62,866 bases of DNA from contig JAAYDC010000020.1 in assembly GCA_012729455.1 (NCBI GenBank), positions 1 through 62,866 of the forward strand. The letters run 5' to 3'. The notes beneath the pieces are model-generated. The model ran no database searches. It was given only the letters and a program-made list of their open reading frames with translations, and was not told where the DNA came from. This document shows positions 1 through 7,012 of this stretch, piece after piece. Each line of letters starts with the position of its first letter. The stretch's first letter is position 1. The stretch is from Chloroflexota bacterium. Lineage in GTDB: Bacteria > Chloroflexota > Anaerolineae > UBA1429. Both the position numbers and the translations under genes were made by a program.

Positions 1-335
1 AACTCGATGCCCGGGTTCAGGTCCATCCACTCTTTGGCGTAGATGGCCATGGCCTCACGCTTGGGGGCCTTGGGATCCGGGTTTTCCAACGCCGAGGTCG
101 GTGTGTAGGCCTGAGCGTAGAACTCGAGGTCACCCTGGAACCCAACAGCCTCCGGAGCCGCGGTCGGCTCAGTCTTCTCGGGGGCCTTGGTCGGTTCGGT
201 CTTCTCGGGGGCCTTGGTGGGCTCCGCCTCGGGGGCGGCGGTAGGGGCTGCCGGCTGGCAGGCCGCTGCTACCACGGCGACGCCTGCGAGTGCAGAGATC
301 TTTAAAAAGTCACGGCGCTTCATGTTCGTATCCAT
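1..335 (-). CDS. Solute-binding lipoprotein, N-terminal part (truncated by window edge)
   Basis: Reverse-strand reading frame starting at the ATG at 335, preceded by GGAGG at a good distance. About 111 residues are visible before the window ends. The N-terminus carries a twin-arginine-like motif (RRDFLK), a hydrophobic stretch and a lipobox (VAAAC), so the product should be exported and lipid-anchored. A Pro/Thr/Glu/Lys-rich linker follows, containing two copies of a 9-residue unit, then the start of a folded domain. The layout (Tat or Sec lipoprotein with low-complexity linker) is typical of family 1 sugar ABC solute-binding proteins in Chloroflexota. The ligand cannot be judged from this fragment. 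A good promoter lies about 180 bases upstream, so the message has a long leader. Confidence 0.75.
   Translation of the reverse strand, partial: MDTNMKRRDFLKISALAGVAVVAAACQPAAPTAAPEAEPTKAPEKTEPTKAPEKTEPTAAPEAVGFQGDLEFYAQAYTPTSALENPDPKAPKREAMAIYAKEWMDLNPGIE
165..218. repeat. Two tandem 27-bp units in the lipoprotein linker
   Basis: Positions 165-191 and 192-218 are near-identical in-frame copies, encoding a 9-residue Pro/Thr/Lys/Glu unit between the lipobox and the binding domain. Such linkers hold the domain away from the membrane and vary by slippage. Confidence 0.7.
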
Positions 336-589
336 TTACAGATTCCTCCAAACTAGAATGTTGAAACCACGATATCACGAACGGACAACTACAGTGACTG
401 AGACGCGTTACCTCCTTATCTGGTTAATAACCTTGTATTTCGTTGCCCAAGCGTAATTGCTGCGTGGACAGCAGATGAACCTTATCGAGTGATTAGCCGA
501 TTCAGCTAAGCATTTTTAAGTATAAAATAGTCCCTGACGAATGTCAAGCGGGTTCTTTACGGAAAAATTAAAGATTCTTAGACAGATAA
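336..589. other. Intergenic region: long leader of the solute-binding protein gene
   Basis: No credible gene lies here. On the minus strand it holds the promoter (519-547) and about 177 bases of transcribed leader before the ATG at 335. I recognised no riboswitch fold. Confidence 0.5.
519..547 (-). promoter_or_regulatory. Sigma-70-like promoter for the solute-binding protein gene
   Basis: Reading the minus strand: TTGACA (547-542), a 17-base spacer, then TATACT (524-519). It lies just beyond the terminator of the aldo/keto reductase gene and points at the lipoprotein gene. Confidence 0.65.
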
Positions 590-626
590 AATAAACTGCC
601 GACCAACATCGCAGGTTGGCCGGCAG
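590..626 (-). terminator. Rho-independent terminator after the ferredoxin-type aldo/keto reductase
   Basis: A roughly 12-bp hairpin with one wobble (arms 596-607 and 615-626) is followed on the minus strand by a T-rich run. It lies 17 bases past the stop at 643. Confidence 0.75.
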
Positions 627-642
627 TGAGGGGAAGGCAGTC

Positions 643-1809
643 TCAGCGCATAGAGTCGGGCACGCAGCTATAGGCTTCACCCTCGCCCAAAACGGCGTGC
701 ACCAGGGGCATCCACTCGCTGATGGGGATCGACTGCGGACATTTGCTCTCGCACTCACGGCAAGCCACACACTTGCTGGCACGTTTATCCTGGTCCAGAC
801 CCTTGTAGCGGTTGCGCGAGTTTTCGAGTACGTTGTACATTGAGCCATCGTTAAAGATCGAAAAGTTACCAGGGATATCGACGCCATGTGGGCAAGGCAT
901 GCAATACTTGCACGCCGTACAGGGCACCAGGCATAGCTCGTTATACTTGTCCACCACCTGGGCGATCAATGCCAACTCGGAATCACTCAGGTTGTCGCAC
1001 CCAGAGCGCTTGGCATATTCCAGGTTCTGCTCGGTCTGTTCCATGTTGCTCATGCCGCTCAGTGCTATAGAAACCTCGGGCTTGTTCCACAGCCACTGCA
1101 GAGCCCACTCGACTGGTGTGCGCTTGTGCTCGTACTGGTCATAGAGGGCGCGCACCTCGGCCGGCGGATTCGCCAGCTTGCCGCCCGGGAGCGGCTCCAT
1201 CACCACGACCGCCAATTCGCGTTCCGCGGCAGCCTTGAGCCCGGCGGTACCGGCTTGCTCGTTTTCGTTCAGAATGTTGTACTGGATCTGGGTGAATTCC
1301 CACTTGTCATAGGCGTTCAGGATCTCCATAAAGACCTCGAACTTGTCGTGGAACGAAAAGCCCAGGTGGCGGATGCGCCCATCGGCCAGGGCTTTTTCGG
1401 CCCAATCCAGCACTCCCATGGGATAGACCTTGTCCCACAAGTCCTTGTTGAGGCTGTGCAACAGGTAAAAATCGACGTGATTAGTCTGCAGGCGCTTGAG
1501 CTGCTCGTTGAGCAGGCGGTCAAAGTCGGCGGGCTCGTTGCACAGCCACACCGGCAGCTTGGTGGCTACAAAGACCTTGGCACGGTAGTCATCCTGCAAG
1601 GCTTTGCCTACCAGGATCTCGCTGTTGCCCCCATGGTAGCCATAGGCGGTATCAATATAGTTTACGCCCTCATCGATGGCGTGTCGCAACATACGGATCG
1701 CTTCGGGCTCGTTGATCTCTTCGTATTTGCTGAGCGTCGGCAAACGCATACAGCCAAACCCCAATGCTGATACCTCGATACCGGTCTTGCCAAAACTGCG
1801 ATACTGCAT
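643..1809 (-). CDS. Aldo/keto reductase with C-terminal 4Fe-4S ferredoxin domain
   Basis: 388 residues; start at the ATG at 1809 behind AAGGAG. The N-terminal 270 residues are an AKR TIM barrel, with the catalytic tetrad visible as Asp53, Tyr58 (in DTAYGY), Lys84 (ATKLP) and His118 (LLHS). The C-terminal 100 residues carry two cysteine clusters, CTACKYCMPCP and CVACRECESKCPQ, as in 4Fe-4S ferredoxins. This architecture is common in anaerobes. It is predicted to reduce a carbonyl substrate with NADPH or with electrons passed through the clusters; the substrate is unknown. It lies downstream of a second AKR and a GntR regulator on the same strand, so it probably belongs to that operon, although the 128-base gap could hold another promoter. 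Confidence 0.9.
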   Translation of the reverse strand: MQYRSFGKTGIEVSALGFGCMRLPTLSKYEEINEPEAIRMLRHAIDEGVNYIDTAYGYHGGNSEILVGKALQDDYRAKVFVATKLPVWLCNEPADFDRLLNEQLKRLQTNHVDFYLLHSLNKDLWDKVYPMGVLDWAEKALADGRIRHLGFSFHDKFEVFMEILNAYDKWEFTQIQYNILNENEQAGTAGLKAAAERELAVVVMEPLPGGKLANPPAEVRALYDQYEHKRTPVEWALQWLWNKPEVSIALSGMSNMEQTEQNLEYAKRSGCDNLSDSELALIAQVVDKYNELCLVPCTACKYCMPCPHGVDIPGNFSIFNDGSMYNVLENSRNRYKGLDQDKRASKCVACRECESKCPQSIPISEWMPLVHAVLGEGEAYSCVPDSMR

Positions 1810-1937
1810 TTCCTCTGCTCCTTGTTAATATCCGCGCTCTAGGTCGGTGCTGATCATGACTCACATATCATCAGGCGCCTAGCGCTCAATCGTCGCCAGG
1901 CGTTCTGCAGATAGACTGATCAGGAGAATCGGTCGGC

Positions 1938-2879
1938 TCAAGCGATGGTCTCCTCGATGCGCTTGACCAGGTCGTCCGAGAGCTCAGTCTCGACGGCAGC
2001 GACGTTTTCGCGCACTTGCTCGGGCTTGGTTGCGCCCGTGATGACGCTTGAGACGCCCGCCTTTTTCAGCAGCCAGGCCAACGCCAGCTGCGAGCGGCTC
2101 AGGCCGGCTTCTTTCGCCAACGGTTCCAGCCTCTTGACCTTGGCTACCGTTGCCTCGTTGTACCAGCGCTCACGAAGTCCGCCCTCACGCGCTAGGCGGC
2201 TGCCTTCGGGCAGGCCGTTATCGTACTTGCCAGTGAGAATGCCGGTTGCCAGCGGTGAAAAGGTCGTCAGGCCGATGCCGTTGGGTTCGACCACAGGCAG
2301 AATCTCTTTTTCGACACGCTCGCGCACCAGCAGATTGTACTGGGGTTGCTCGACAGAAGGCCCGTACAGGTTGTGCTCACGCGCCAGCGCAACGGCTTGT
2401 GCGATCTGCTCGCCGCTCCATTCGCTGGTGCCCCAGTAGAGCACCTTGCCCTGATGCACCAAATCGGACATGGCGCGCACCGTCTCTTCGAGCGGTGTTT
2501 CGGTATCGTAACGATGGCAGTAATAGATATCGAGGTAGTCGGTGCCAATGCGCTTGAGCGACTTGTCGATCGACTCACGGATGTGCTTGCGCGAAAGTCC
2601 GCGGTCATTGGGGTCGTCGCTCATCGGCCAGTAGAGTTTGCTCGAGATCACCAGGGTGTGGCGCGGGTAATCCGCCAGGATGGCACCCATTTGACGCTCG
2701 GCCTCACCGCGTGCATAGGCATCGGCGATATCGTAAAAGTTGATGCCGAGATCATAGGCGGTTGTGATGATTTGTCTGGCCAGTTTGGCATCTTTGATGC
2801 TTTCGCCAAAGGTGGTCCAGCCGCCCAGCCCGAGAACGGATAGTTTGATGCCTGCGTTACCCAGCCGACGGTATTTCAT
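1938..2879 (-). CDS. Aldo/keto reductase, Kv-beta-like family
   Basis: 313 residues. Cytosolic NADPH-dependent oxidoreductase with a TIM-barrel fold. The tetrad is intact: Asp50 and Tyr55 (DIADAY), Lys81 (SSKLYW) and His122 (YYCHRYD). The opening MKYRRLGNAGIKLSVLGLG and the barrel resemble the voltage-gated potassium channel beta-subunit-like AKRs of bacteria. Members often act on aldehydes such as methylglyoxal or on sugars; the substrate here is unknown. Its 5' end overlaps the upstream GntR regulator gene by 23 bases, so the two are translationally linked and this AKR is the likely target of that regulator. Confidence 0.88.
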   Translation of the reverse strand: MKYRRLGNAGIKLSVLGLGGWTTFGESIKDAKLARQIITTAYDLGINFYDIADAYARGEAERQMGAILADYPRHTLVISSKLYWPMSDDPNDRGLSRKHIRESIDKSLKRIGTDYLDIYYCHRYDTETPLEETVRAMSDLVHQGKVLYWGTSEWSGEQIAQAVALAREHNLYGPSVEQPQYNLLVRERVEKEILPVVEPNGIGLTTFSPLATGILTGKYDNGLPEGSRLAREGGLRERWYNEATVAKVKRLEPLAKEAGLSRSQLALAWLLKKAGVSSVITGATKPEQVRENVAAVETELSDDLVKRIEETIA

Positions 2880-3630
2880 TGGAGTCCTCCGTAGATTCGT
2901 GTATTATGGTGTGATCGGTTATGTTGGTGTTTTCAGCCTGAACTTTAACCGCAAAGCGATGCGAGGCTTGCATGTGTGCGCCCATCACCTCTCGTGCGCC
3001 CTGTTGATCCCGCTCCAGGATGCGTGCTGCCAGCTTCTGGTGATAACTGATGCCCACACGGGGGGCTCCCTGCGCCTGCGATGAGAGTGAGATCACCTGC
3101 GACCAGATACTCACCAGCGGCTCGAGTACAACCAACAGGAATTCGTTGTGCGCGGCACGTGCCACCGCCAGGTGAAAGTCGAGGTCAGCGGCAATAAAGG
3201 CGTCCAAGTCTTCGGTATTGGTCTGCATGGCTGCCAGACTCTCGTTGAGTGCAGCGTGGTCGGCCTCAGTGGCGCGCTGGCTGGCCAAGCCGGCAGCTTC
3301 GATCTCCAGGCTGCGGCGCAGAGCGAAAAAGTCGTCCAGTGACCCGCGGCAGTTGCCCATTTTGAAAAAGAGCTTGAGCATATCGGCAGCGTGTTGAGCA
3401 CTTGGCTCCTGAATAAAGGTGCCGCATCCAGGTTTGATAGCTACCAAACCGCGCTGCGAGAGCACTTGCAGGGCTTCGCGGATCACCGGGCGCGAGACGC
3501 CCAGCCTCTCTGCCAGATCGCGCTCGGGGGGCAGGCGGTCGCCGACACGCAGGGCTTCACTTTCGATCAGCCCCTGTATCTGTTCTGCCACTTGCGCCGG
3601 TAAAGATGAGCGCTTGATCTGGATATCCAA
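2857..3630 (-). CDS. GntR-family transcriptional regulator, FadR/FCD subfamily
   Basis: 257 residues. The N-terminal winged helix spans roughly residues 8-75 (recognition region RDLAERLGVSRPVIREAL). An FCD ligand-binding domain fills about residues 95-225, with the usual Asp/His metal ligands visible in DLDFHLAVA and in the late MGAHMQASHR segment. FCD regulators usually sense small carboxylates or sugar acids, such as uronates or lactate. The gene overlaps the downstream aldo/keto reductase. A perfect-arm palindrome with the TGGTCnGACCA core typical of this subfamily sits at its transcription start, so autoregulation is likely. Confidence 0.92.
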   Translation of the reverse strand: MDIQIKRSSLPAQVAEQIQGLIESEALRVGDRLPPERDLAERLGVSRPVIREALQVLSQRGLVAIKPGCGTFIQEPSAQHAADMLKLFFKMGNCRGSLDDFFALRRSLEIEAAGLASQRATEADHAALNESLAAMQTNTEDLDAFIAADLDFHLAVARAAHNEFLLVVLEPLVSIWSQVISLSSQAQGAPRVGISYHQKLAARILERDQQGAREVMGAHMQASHRFAVKVQAENTNITDHTIIHESTEDSNEIPSAG

Positions 3631-3653
3631 GTCATCTGCCTTTGGTTAGGTAT

Positions 3654-3668
3654 GGTGGTCTGACCACC
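3654..3668. promoter_or_regulatory. Palindromic GntR/FCD operator
   Basis: GGTGGTC-T-GACCACC, a 15-base palindrome with one central base. It matches the FadR-type TGGTnnnACCA pattern and falls just at and after the predicted transcription start of the regulator gene. Confidence 0.75.
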
Positions 3669-3674
3669 TGAACA

Positions 3675-3703
3675 AGTGTAACGGGTATTGATTGGCTTGT
3701 CAA
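3675..3703 (-). promoter_or_regulatory. Promoter of the GntR-AKR-AKR operon
   Basis: On the minus strand: TTGACA (3703-3698), a 17-base spacer, TACACT (3680-3675). Predicted start is near 3668, at the edge of the operator, so bound repressor would block initiation. Confidence 0.7.
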
Positions 3704-3830
3704 GCCATGTCAGCCGACCGAGAATCTGTTCGACGAGGTCATCTATCCCTGCTATTGGAACCTGCCGTCGCGAGAGACGTTCTAGTAGTAAGAAGTCAAT
3801 GCAGCGGATGCGATGGACAGGAGGTAAGCG

Positions 3831-4592
3831 ATGAGGATCGTCATGATCTTGGTACTAGTGGTATCCCTGCTGGGCTGCAAATCGACGCTGCCTATGGTGC
3901 AGGAGGACTGGCAAGCCTCGATTACGGCGTTGCGAACCTATCAGGCGCAGTTTCCCTTCCCGCAGGATCTGCAAAGTGGCACCCGGAAACACGATGCCGA
4001 GGAGCTCGACGTGATGCACTATTTTACGATCCTGACCAGGCTGCGTATGCGCGCAGGTTATACGCTTGACTGGGTTTATCACTTTGACGGGATGGGCGGA
4101 TATCCCGTGCTGTATGCGCGTCCCACAGACCAGGCGCCCTTTGATACCGAGGCCGAACTGCTCGCACAAATCGAACGCGACCCGTCGCAGGATCCGCGCG
4201 ACTATAACAATTACCTGGAGGTGGAGGACAGCCCGGCCGGGTTTTTCCAGCTGATGGTGCTGCAGCGCGTCGGGCCGCAGTTTTTCCTCTTCTGGCACGC
4301 TGCCTATAACGACACTCGGGTCATCACCAACCGCGAAGCGCTCAATCAGGTGCTGGATAAAGAGTACTTTGGCAGCCGGCTGCCCACCACGGTACAACTG
4401 CGTGCCAAACTGCTCAAGACAGAGCCGGTTATCCGTATGGAAAAGGACCGGGTGACGCTCGAGTTGCTCGTCTTTACCGCCTGGGGCGGTTTTCATAAGG
4501 ATGTTTGGGTCTTTGAGCGTAACGCGCCCTATAACATCATCTCGCGCGAGGCCGAAACGCTGGTGCCGTATGAGGTCGGGGTGATGTTCTAA
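3831..4592 (+). CDS. Hypothetical lipoprotein
   Basis: 253 residues, starting at an ATG behind AGGAGG. The first 16 residues form a short hydrophobic signal ending in a lipobox (LLGC), so the product is probably a lipid-anchored envelope protein. The rest is a soluble domain rich in aromatic residues, with no motif I recognise. It stands alone on the plus strand between two minus-strand operons. No function can be assigned. Confidence 0.7.
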   Translation: MRIVMILVLVVSLLGCKSTLPMVQEDWQASITALRTYQAQFPFPQDLQSGTRKHDAEELDVMHYFTILTRLRMRAGYTLDWVYHFDGMGGYPVLYARPTDQAPFDTEAELLAQIERDPSQDPRDYNNYLEVEDSPAGFFQLMVLQRVGPQFFLFWHAAYNDTRVITNREALNQVLDKEYFGSRLPTTVQLRAKLLKTEPVIRMEKDRVTLELLVFTAWGGFHKDVWVFERNAPYNIISREAETLVPYEVGVMF

Positions 4593-4597
4593 GAAAA

Positions 4598-4625
4598 GCG
4601 GGGGAGCTCGAGCGAGCTCCCCCGC
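4598..4625. terminator. Strong hairpin between convergent genes
   Basis: Perfect 12-bp stem (arms 4598-4609 and 4614-4625) with a 4-base loop. On the minus strand it is followed by CTTTTC, so it best serves the oxidoreductase gene ending at 4632, and probably also the lipoprotein gene. Confidence 0.8.
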
Positions 4626-4631
4626 TGATGG

Positions 4632-5705
4632 CTAGAGCGAGAGTCCCAGCATCTCGTAAAGCGGGTTGCCCATCGTGGCTAACGGCAACATCACTGCCGC
4701 GCGCTGACGCGATGACTCGTACGCCGCCATCAACACTTCGAGTGTGGCGCGTGCCGATTCGGCATTGAGGGTGTGCGGGGCGCCCGTCTCGATGGTGGTG
4801 ATCAGGTCGCGGATCAGACGCGCATGTGCGGTATCGGTCTTGGGACGGTCAGTCTCCACCGGGATACTGACGACCTCGCCGCCGTGCACCAGACGCACCC
4901 AGGGGATGCCTTCTGTCGGTGCATCGCCGTCGATCTGGATCTCGCCCTTGGTGCCGTGCAGGATGAACTTGTGATAGTTGGGCCCCGACACATCCGGCCA
5001 CAACGCCACCGGTTCACTACCGATCGGGATGGCGCCGCAGGTGTGCCAACCGCGCACGCCATTCTCAAAGCAGTACATCAGTGAGGTGGCGTTTTCAACC
5101 TCACCGCCCCAGCCCAGGCGGTGCTCGCGGAAATCGGTCTGCGCAAATACCCAGCTGACGGTCAGGTCGTCGTTATACCAGCGTGCCAGGTCGATTGTGT
5201 GCGTGCCATCCACCGGCAGAGAGCTGAAGGGGTGTCCGTGCGTTTCGATAAAGGTCAGCTTGCCGATATCGCCCTGCTTGAGGGCGCGGTAAGCCGCCTG
5301 ATATTGGGCATTGTAACGGCGCTGGTGCCCAACCACCAGCACCACACCGGCATCCTGGCAGGTGCGGATCATCGCGTTGGCCTCACCCAGGTTCATCGCG
5401 ATGGGCTTTTCGCATATGATGCCCTTGGGTTTGAACGCTGCCGTGGTGATGGTCATCTCAGCGTGCTGCTGATGTAGTGAGACGATCGCCACCAGGTCGG
5501 GGCGTTCCTTGTCCATCATTTCGCGGTAATCGGTATAGCGGTGTTCCTCGGCGATGCCATATTGCTCGCCGAACCCCTTGACCGCCTCTGGCAGGATATC
5601 GGCACAAGCCACCAAATCGACATTGGGGATGGCTTTAAAGCCGTTGGCGTGTGCGCGCGACATGCGCCCGGTTGCGATTACTGCGGCTCGATAACGATTC
5701 TCCAT
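4632..5705 (-). CDS. Gfo/Idh/MocA-family oxidoreductase
   Basis: 357 residues. NAD(P)-dependent sugar or inositol dehydrogenase-like protein. The N-terminal Rossmann half (residues 1-125) ends with the family motif CEKPIAMN, whose Lys is catalytic. The C-terminal alpha/beta half contains the HxxDLARWY segment (HTIDLARWY) that supplies the catalytic His. The nucleotide-binding loop reads IATGRMSRAH, slightly off the usual GxGxxG. The gene follows a URO-D-like gene by 16 bases and is likely co-transcribed with it. Substrate unknown; a modified sugar is probable given the surroundings. Confidence 0.9.
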   Translation of the reverse strand: MENRYRAAVIATGRMSRAHANGFKAIPNVDLVACADILPEAVKGFGEQYGIAEEHRYTDYREMMDKERPDLVAIVSLHQQHAEMTITTAAFKPKGIICEKPIAMNLGEANAMIRTCQDAGVVLVVGHQRRYNAQYQAAYRALKQGDIGKLTFIETHGHPFSSLPVDGTHTIDLARWYNDDLTVSWVFAQTDFREHRLGWGGEVENATSLMYCFENGVRGWHTCGAIPIGSEPVALWPDVSGPNYHKFILHGTKGEIQIDGDAPTEGIPWVRLVHGGEVVSIPVETDRPKTDTAHARLIRDLITTIETGAPHTLNAESARATLEVLMAAYESSRQRAAVMLPLATMGNPLYEMLGLSL

Positions 5706-5721
5706 GGTTGCTCCTTTTCAG

Positions 5722-6876
5722 TTATGCAAATGCGCGATGCATGCGATCGCAATAGTGCTGCACGTTTTCCCACTTGGCGTCCGGCGGCAGGCGATGGTCG
5801 GGGCACGGCAGGTAGCCGCCTAAATCCACCAGTGCTTTCAGGCGCTCGACCTCGGCATCGATGGCAGCATAATCATAGGCGAACACCTTTTTATCCATCC
5901 CGCCCACGCCGCGCAGCGCTTTGCCATACAGCTCGCGCCAAGGGGCAATCGAGGCGTGCCAGGTACCAACTTCGATCGGGAACATGGTGTTGACGCCGTT
6001 TTCCAGCCAAATCGGCACCAGGGCATCGATCTTGCCGTCGCAATCCAGCGAGACGATCTCGATTCCATAGCTGTTGATCAGCTCAGTGATGCGCTTGTAA
6101 TGCGGGCCGACTTTGGAGCGAAAGACGCGCGGGTTGATGAGCGGTCCAGTGTTAAAGCAGATATCCTCCCAAAAGTGGGCAAAGTCGAACTTGGCGCCGC
6201 TTTCGAGCGCCATCTTGGTGCCCTGATAGCAGATCTCGGCGACGGTGTTGATGATCTCGTCAAAGAGCGGTTCGTCATCGACCATCAAAAAGGCCGAGCC
6301 CGTCACGCCAAGAAAGTTGCGGATATTGCCGTACAGGCTGCCACAATGCAGACCATAGAGGTAGTCGCGCGTATCAGCGCGCAGGAACTCGACCCCGCCC
6401 TGATCCCAACGCTGCATGTGGTCGTTAACCCGCACCCAGGCATGCGTCACGCGTTCGGGGTCCCACTGCAGCTTGGGCTTGAAGAGCTCTTCCCACTCGC
6501 GTCGCCCCTTGAAGAGGTGCTCGATTTCGGTGGGGATGCCGGTCGCACCGGGGATCTCGAGTACGATCACGCCCTCACTGTTGAGCACCTTGCGGCCGCC
6601 ATCCGGCAGTTCTTCGATTACCTGGTAATCAAAACCCGGGCGCAGGTGCGTGTGCACGTGAAATGCCGAGTAATAGTTGAGGTCAAAACCGAGTTTCTCG
6701 CTGATGATAGCATCGGTAGGGTTGCCATCTGCCCAGTCGCGCGCTTCCTGGGCCGTCAGATGGCCCTCATCAGCCCACTTGTCGAGGGTCTCGTTCCAAA
6801 AGCCGAAGTGGGCGATCGGCAGGCGGTCATACGGTTGGTACTTTAAAACGGCCATCACACGTTGACGGTTGTTCAT
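5722..6876 (-). CDS. URO-D-like (uroporphyrinogen decarboxylase superfamily) protein
   Basis: 384 residues from the ATG at 6876, chosen because AGGA lies 7 bases ahead and the N-terminus (NNRQRVMAVLKY...DRLP) matches the family; an upstream in-frame start at 6933 would overlap the promoter. The fold is the URO-D TIM barrel. Superfamily members include heme-pathway HemE and corrinoid methyltransferases such as MtaA and CmuA. No other heme gene is nearby and the Gfo/Idh gene follows, so a role in sugar or methyl-group metabolism is more likely than heme synthesis. The segment SLDCDGKIDALVP near residue 290 is typical of the non-HemE branch. Confidence 0.82.
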   Translation of the reverse strand: MNNRQRVMAVLKYQPYDRLPIAHFGFWNETLDKWADEGHLTAQEARDWADGNPTDAIISEKLGFDLNYYSAFHVHTHLRPGFDYQVIEELPDGGRKVLNSEGVIVLEIPGATGIPTEIEHLFKGRREWEELFKPKLQWDPERVTHAWVRVNDHMQRWDQGGVEFLRADTRDYLYGLHCGSLYGNIRNFLGVTGSAFLMVDDEPLFDEIINTVAEICYQGTKMALESGAKFDFAHFWEDICFNTGPLINPRVFRSKVGPHYKRITELINSYGIEIVSLDCDGKIDALVPIWLENGVNTMFPIEVGTWHASIAPWRELYGKALRGVGGMDKKVFAYDYAAIDAEVERLKALVDLGGYLPCPDHRLPPDAKWENVQHYCDRMHRAFA

Positions 6877-6904
6877 GGCAAGGTCCTTTAGATAAGCTGT
6901 GAGC

Positions 6905-6933
6905 ACGTTACTCGCATTGAGATGTGCTGTCAA
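6905..6933 (-). promoter_or_regulatory. Candidate promoter for the URO-D-like / Gfo-Idh pair
   Basis: Minus strand: TTGACA (6933-6928), 17-base spacer, TAACGT (6910-6905). Perfect -35, weak -10. Confidence 0.45.
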
Positions 6934-6958
6934 CTGCTGTATGCTCCTACAGAGCGGT

Positions 6959-6986
6959 TTGCTAGATACCGTACTTGAGTTAAGAT
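6959..6986 (+). promoter_or_regulatory. Candidate promoter for the glycyl radical enzyme gene
   Basis: TTGCTA, 16-base spacer, TAAGAT, about 27 bases ahead of the ATG at 7013. It is divergent from the URO-D promoter, so the two may share control. Confidence 0.35.
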
Positions 6987-7012
6987 GTCCTCAGAACCAA
7001 TGAGGTAAACAT

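Noticed and set aside
1126-1770. 214-residue open frame on the plus strand
   Set aside because: Lies wholly opposite the ferredoxin-type aldo/keto reductase; composition typical of a shadow frame.
5956-6846. 296-residue plus-strand open frame
   Set aside because: Antisense shadow of the URO-D-like gene, with no ribosome site or domain.
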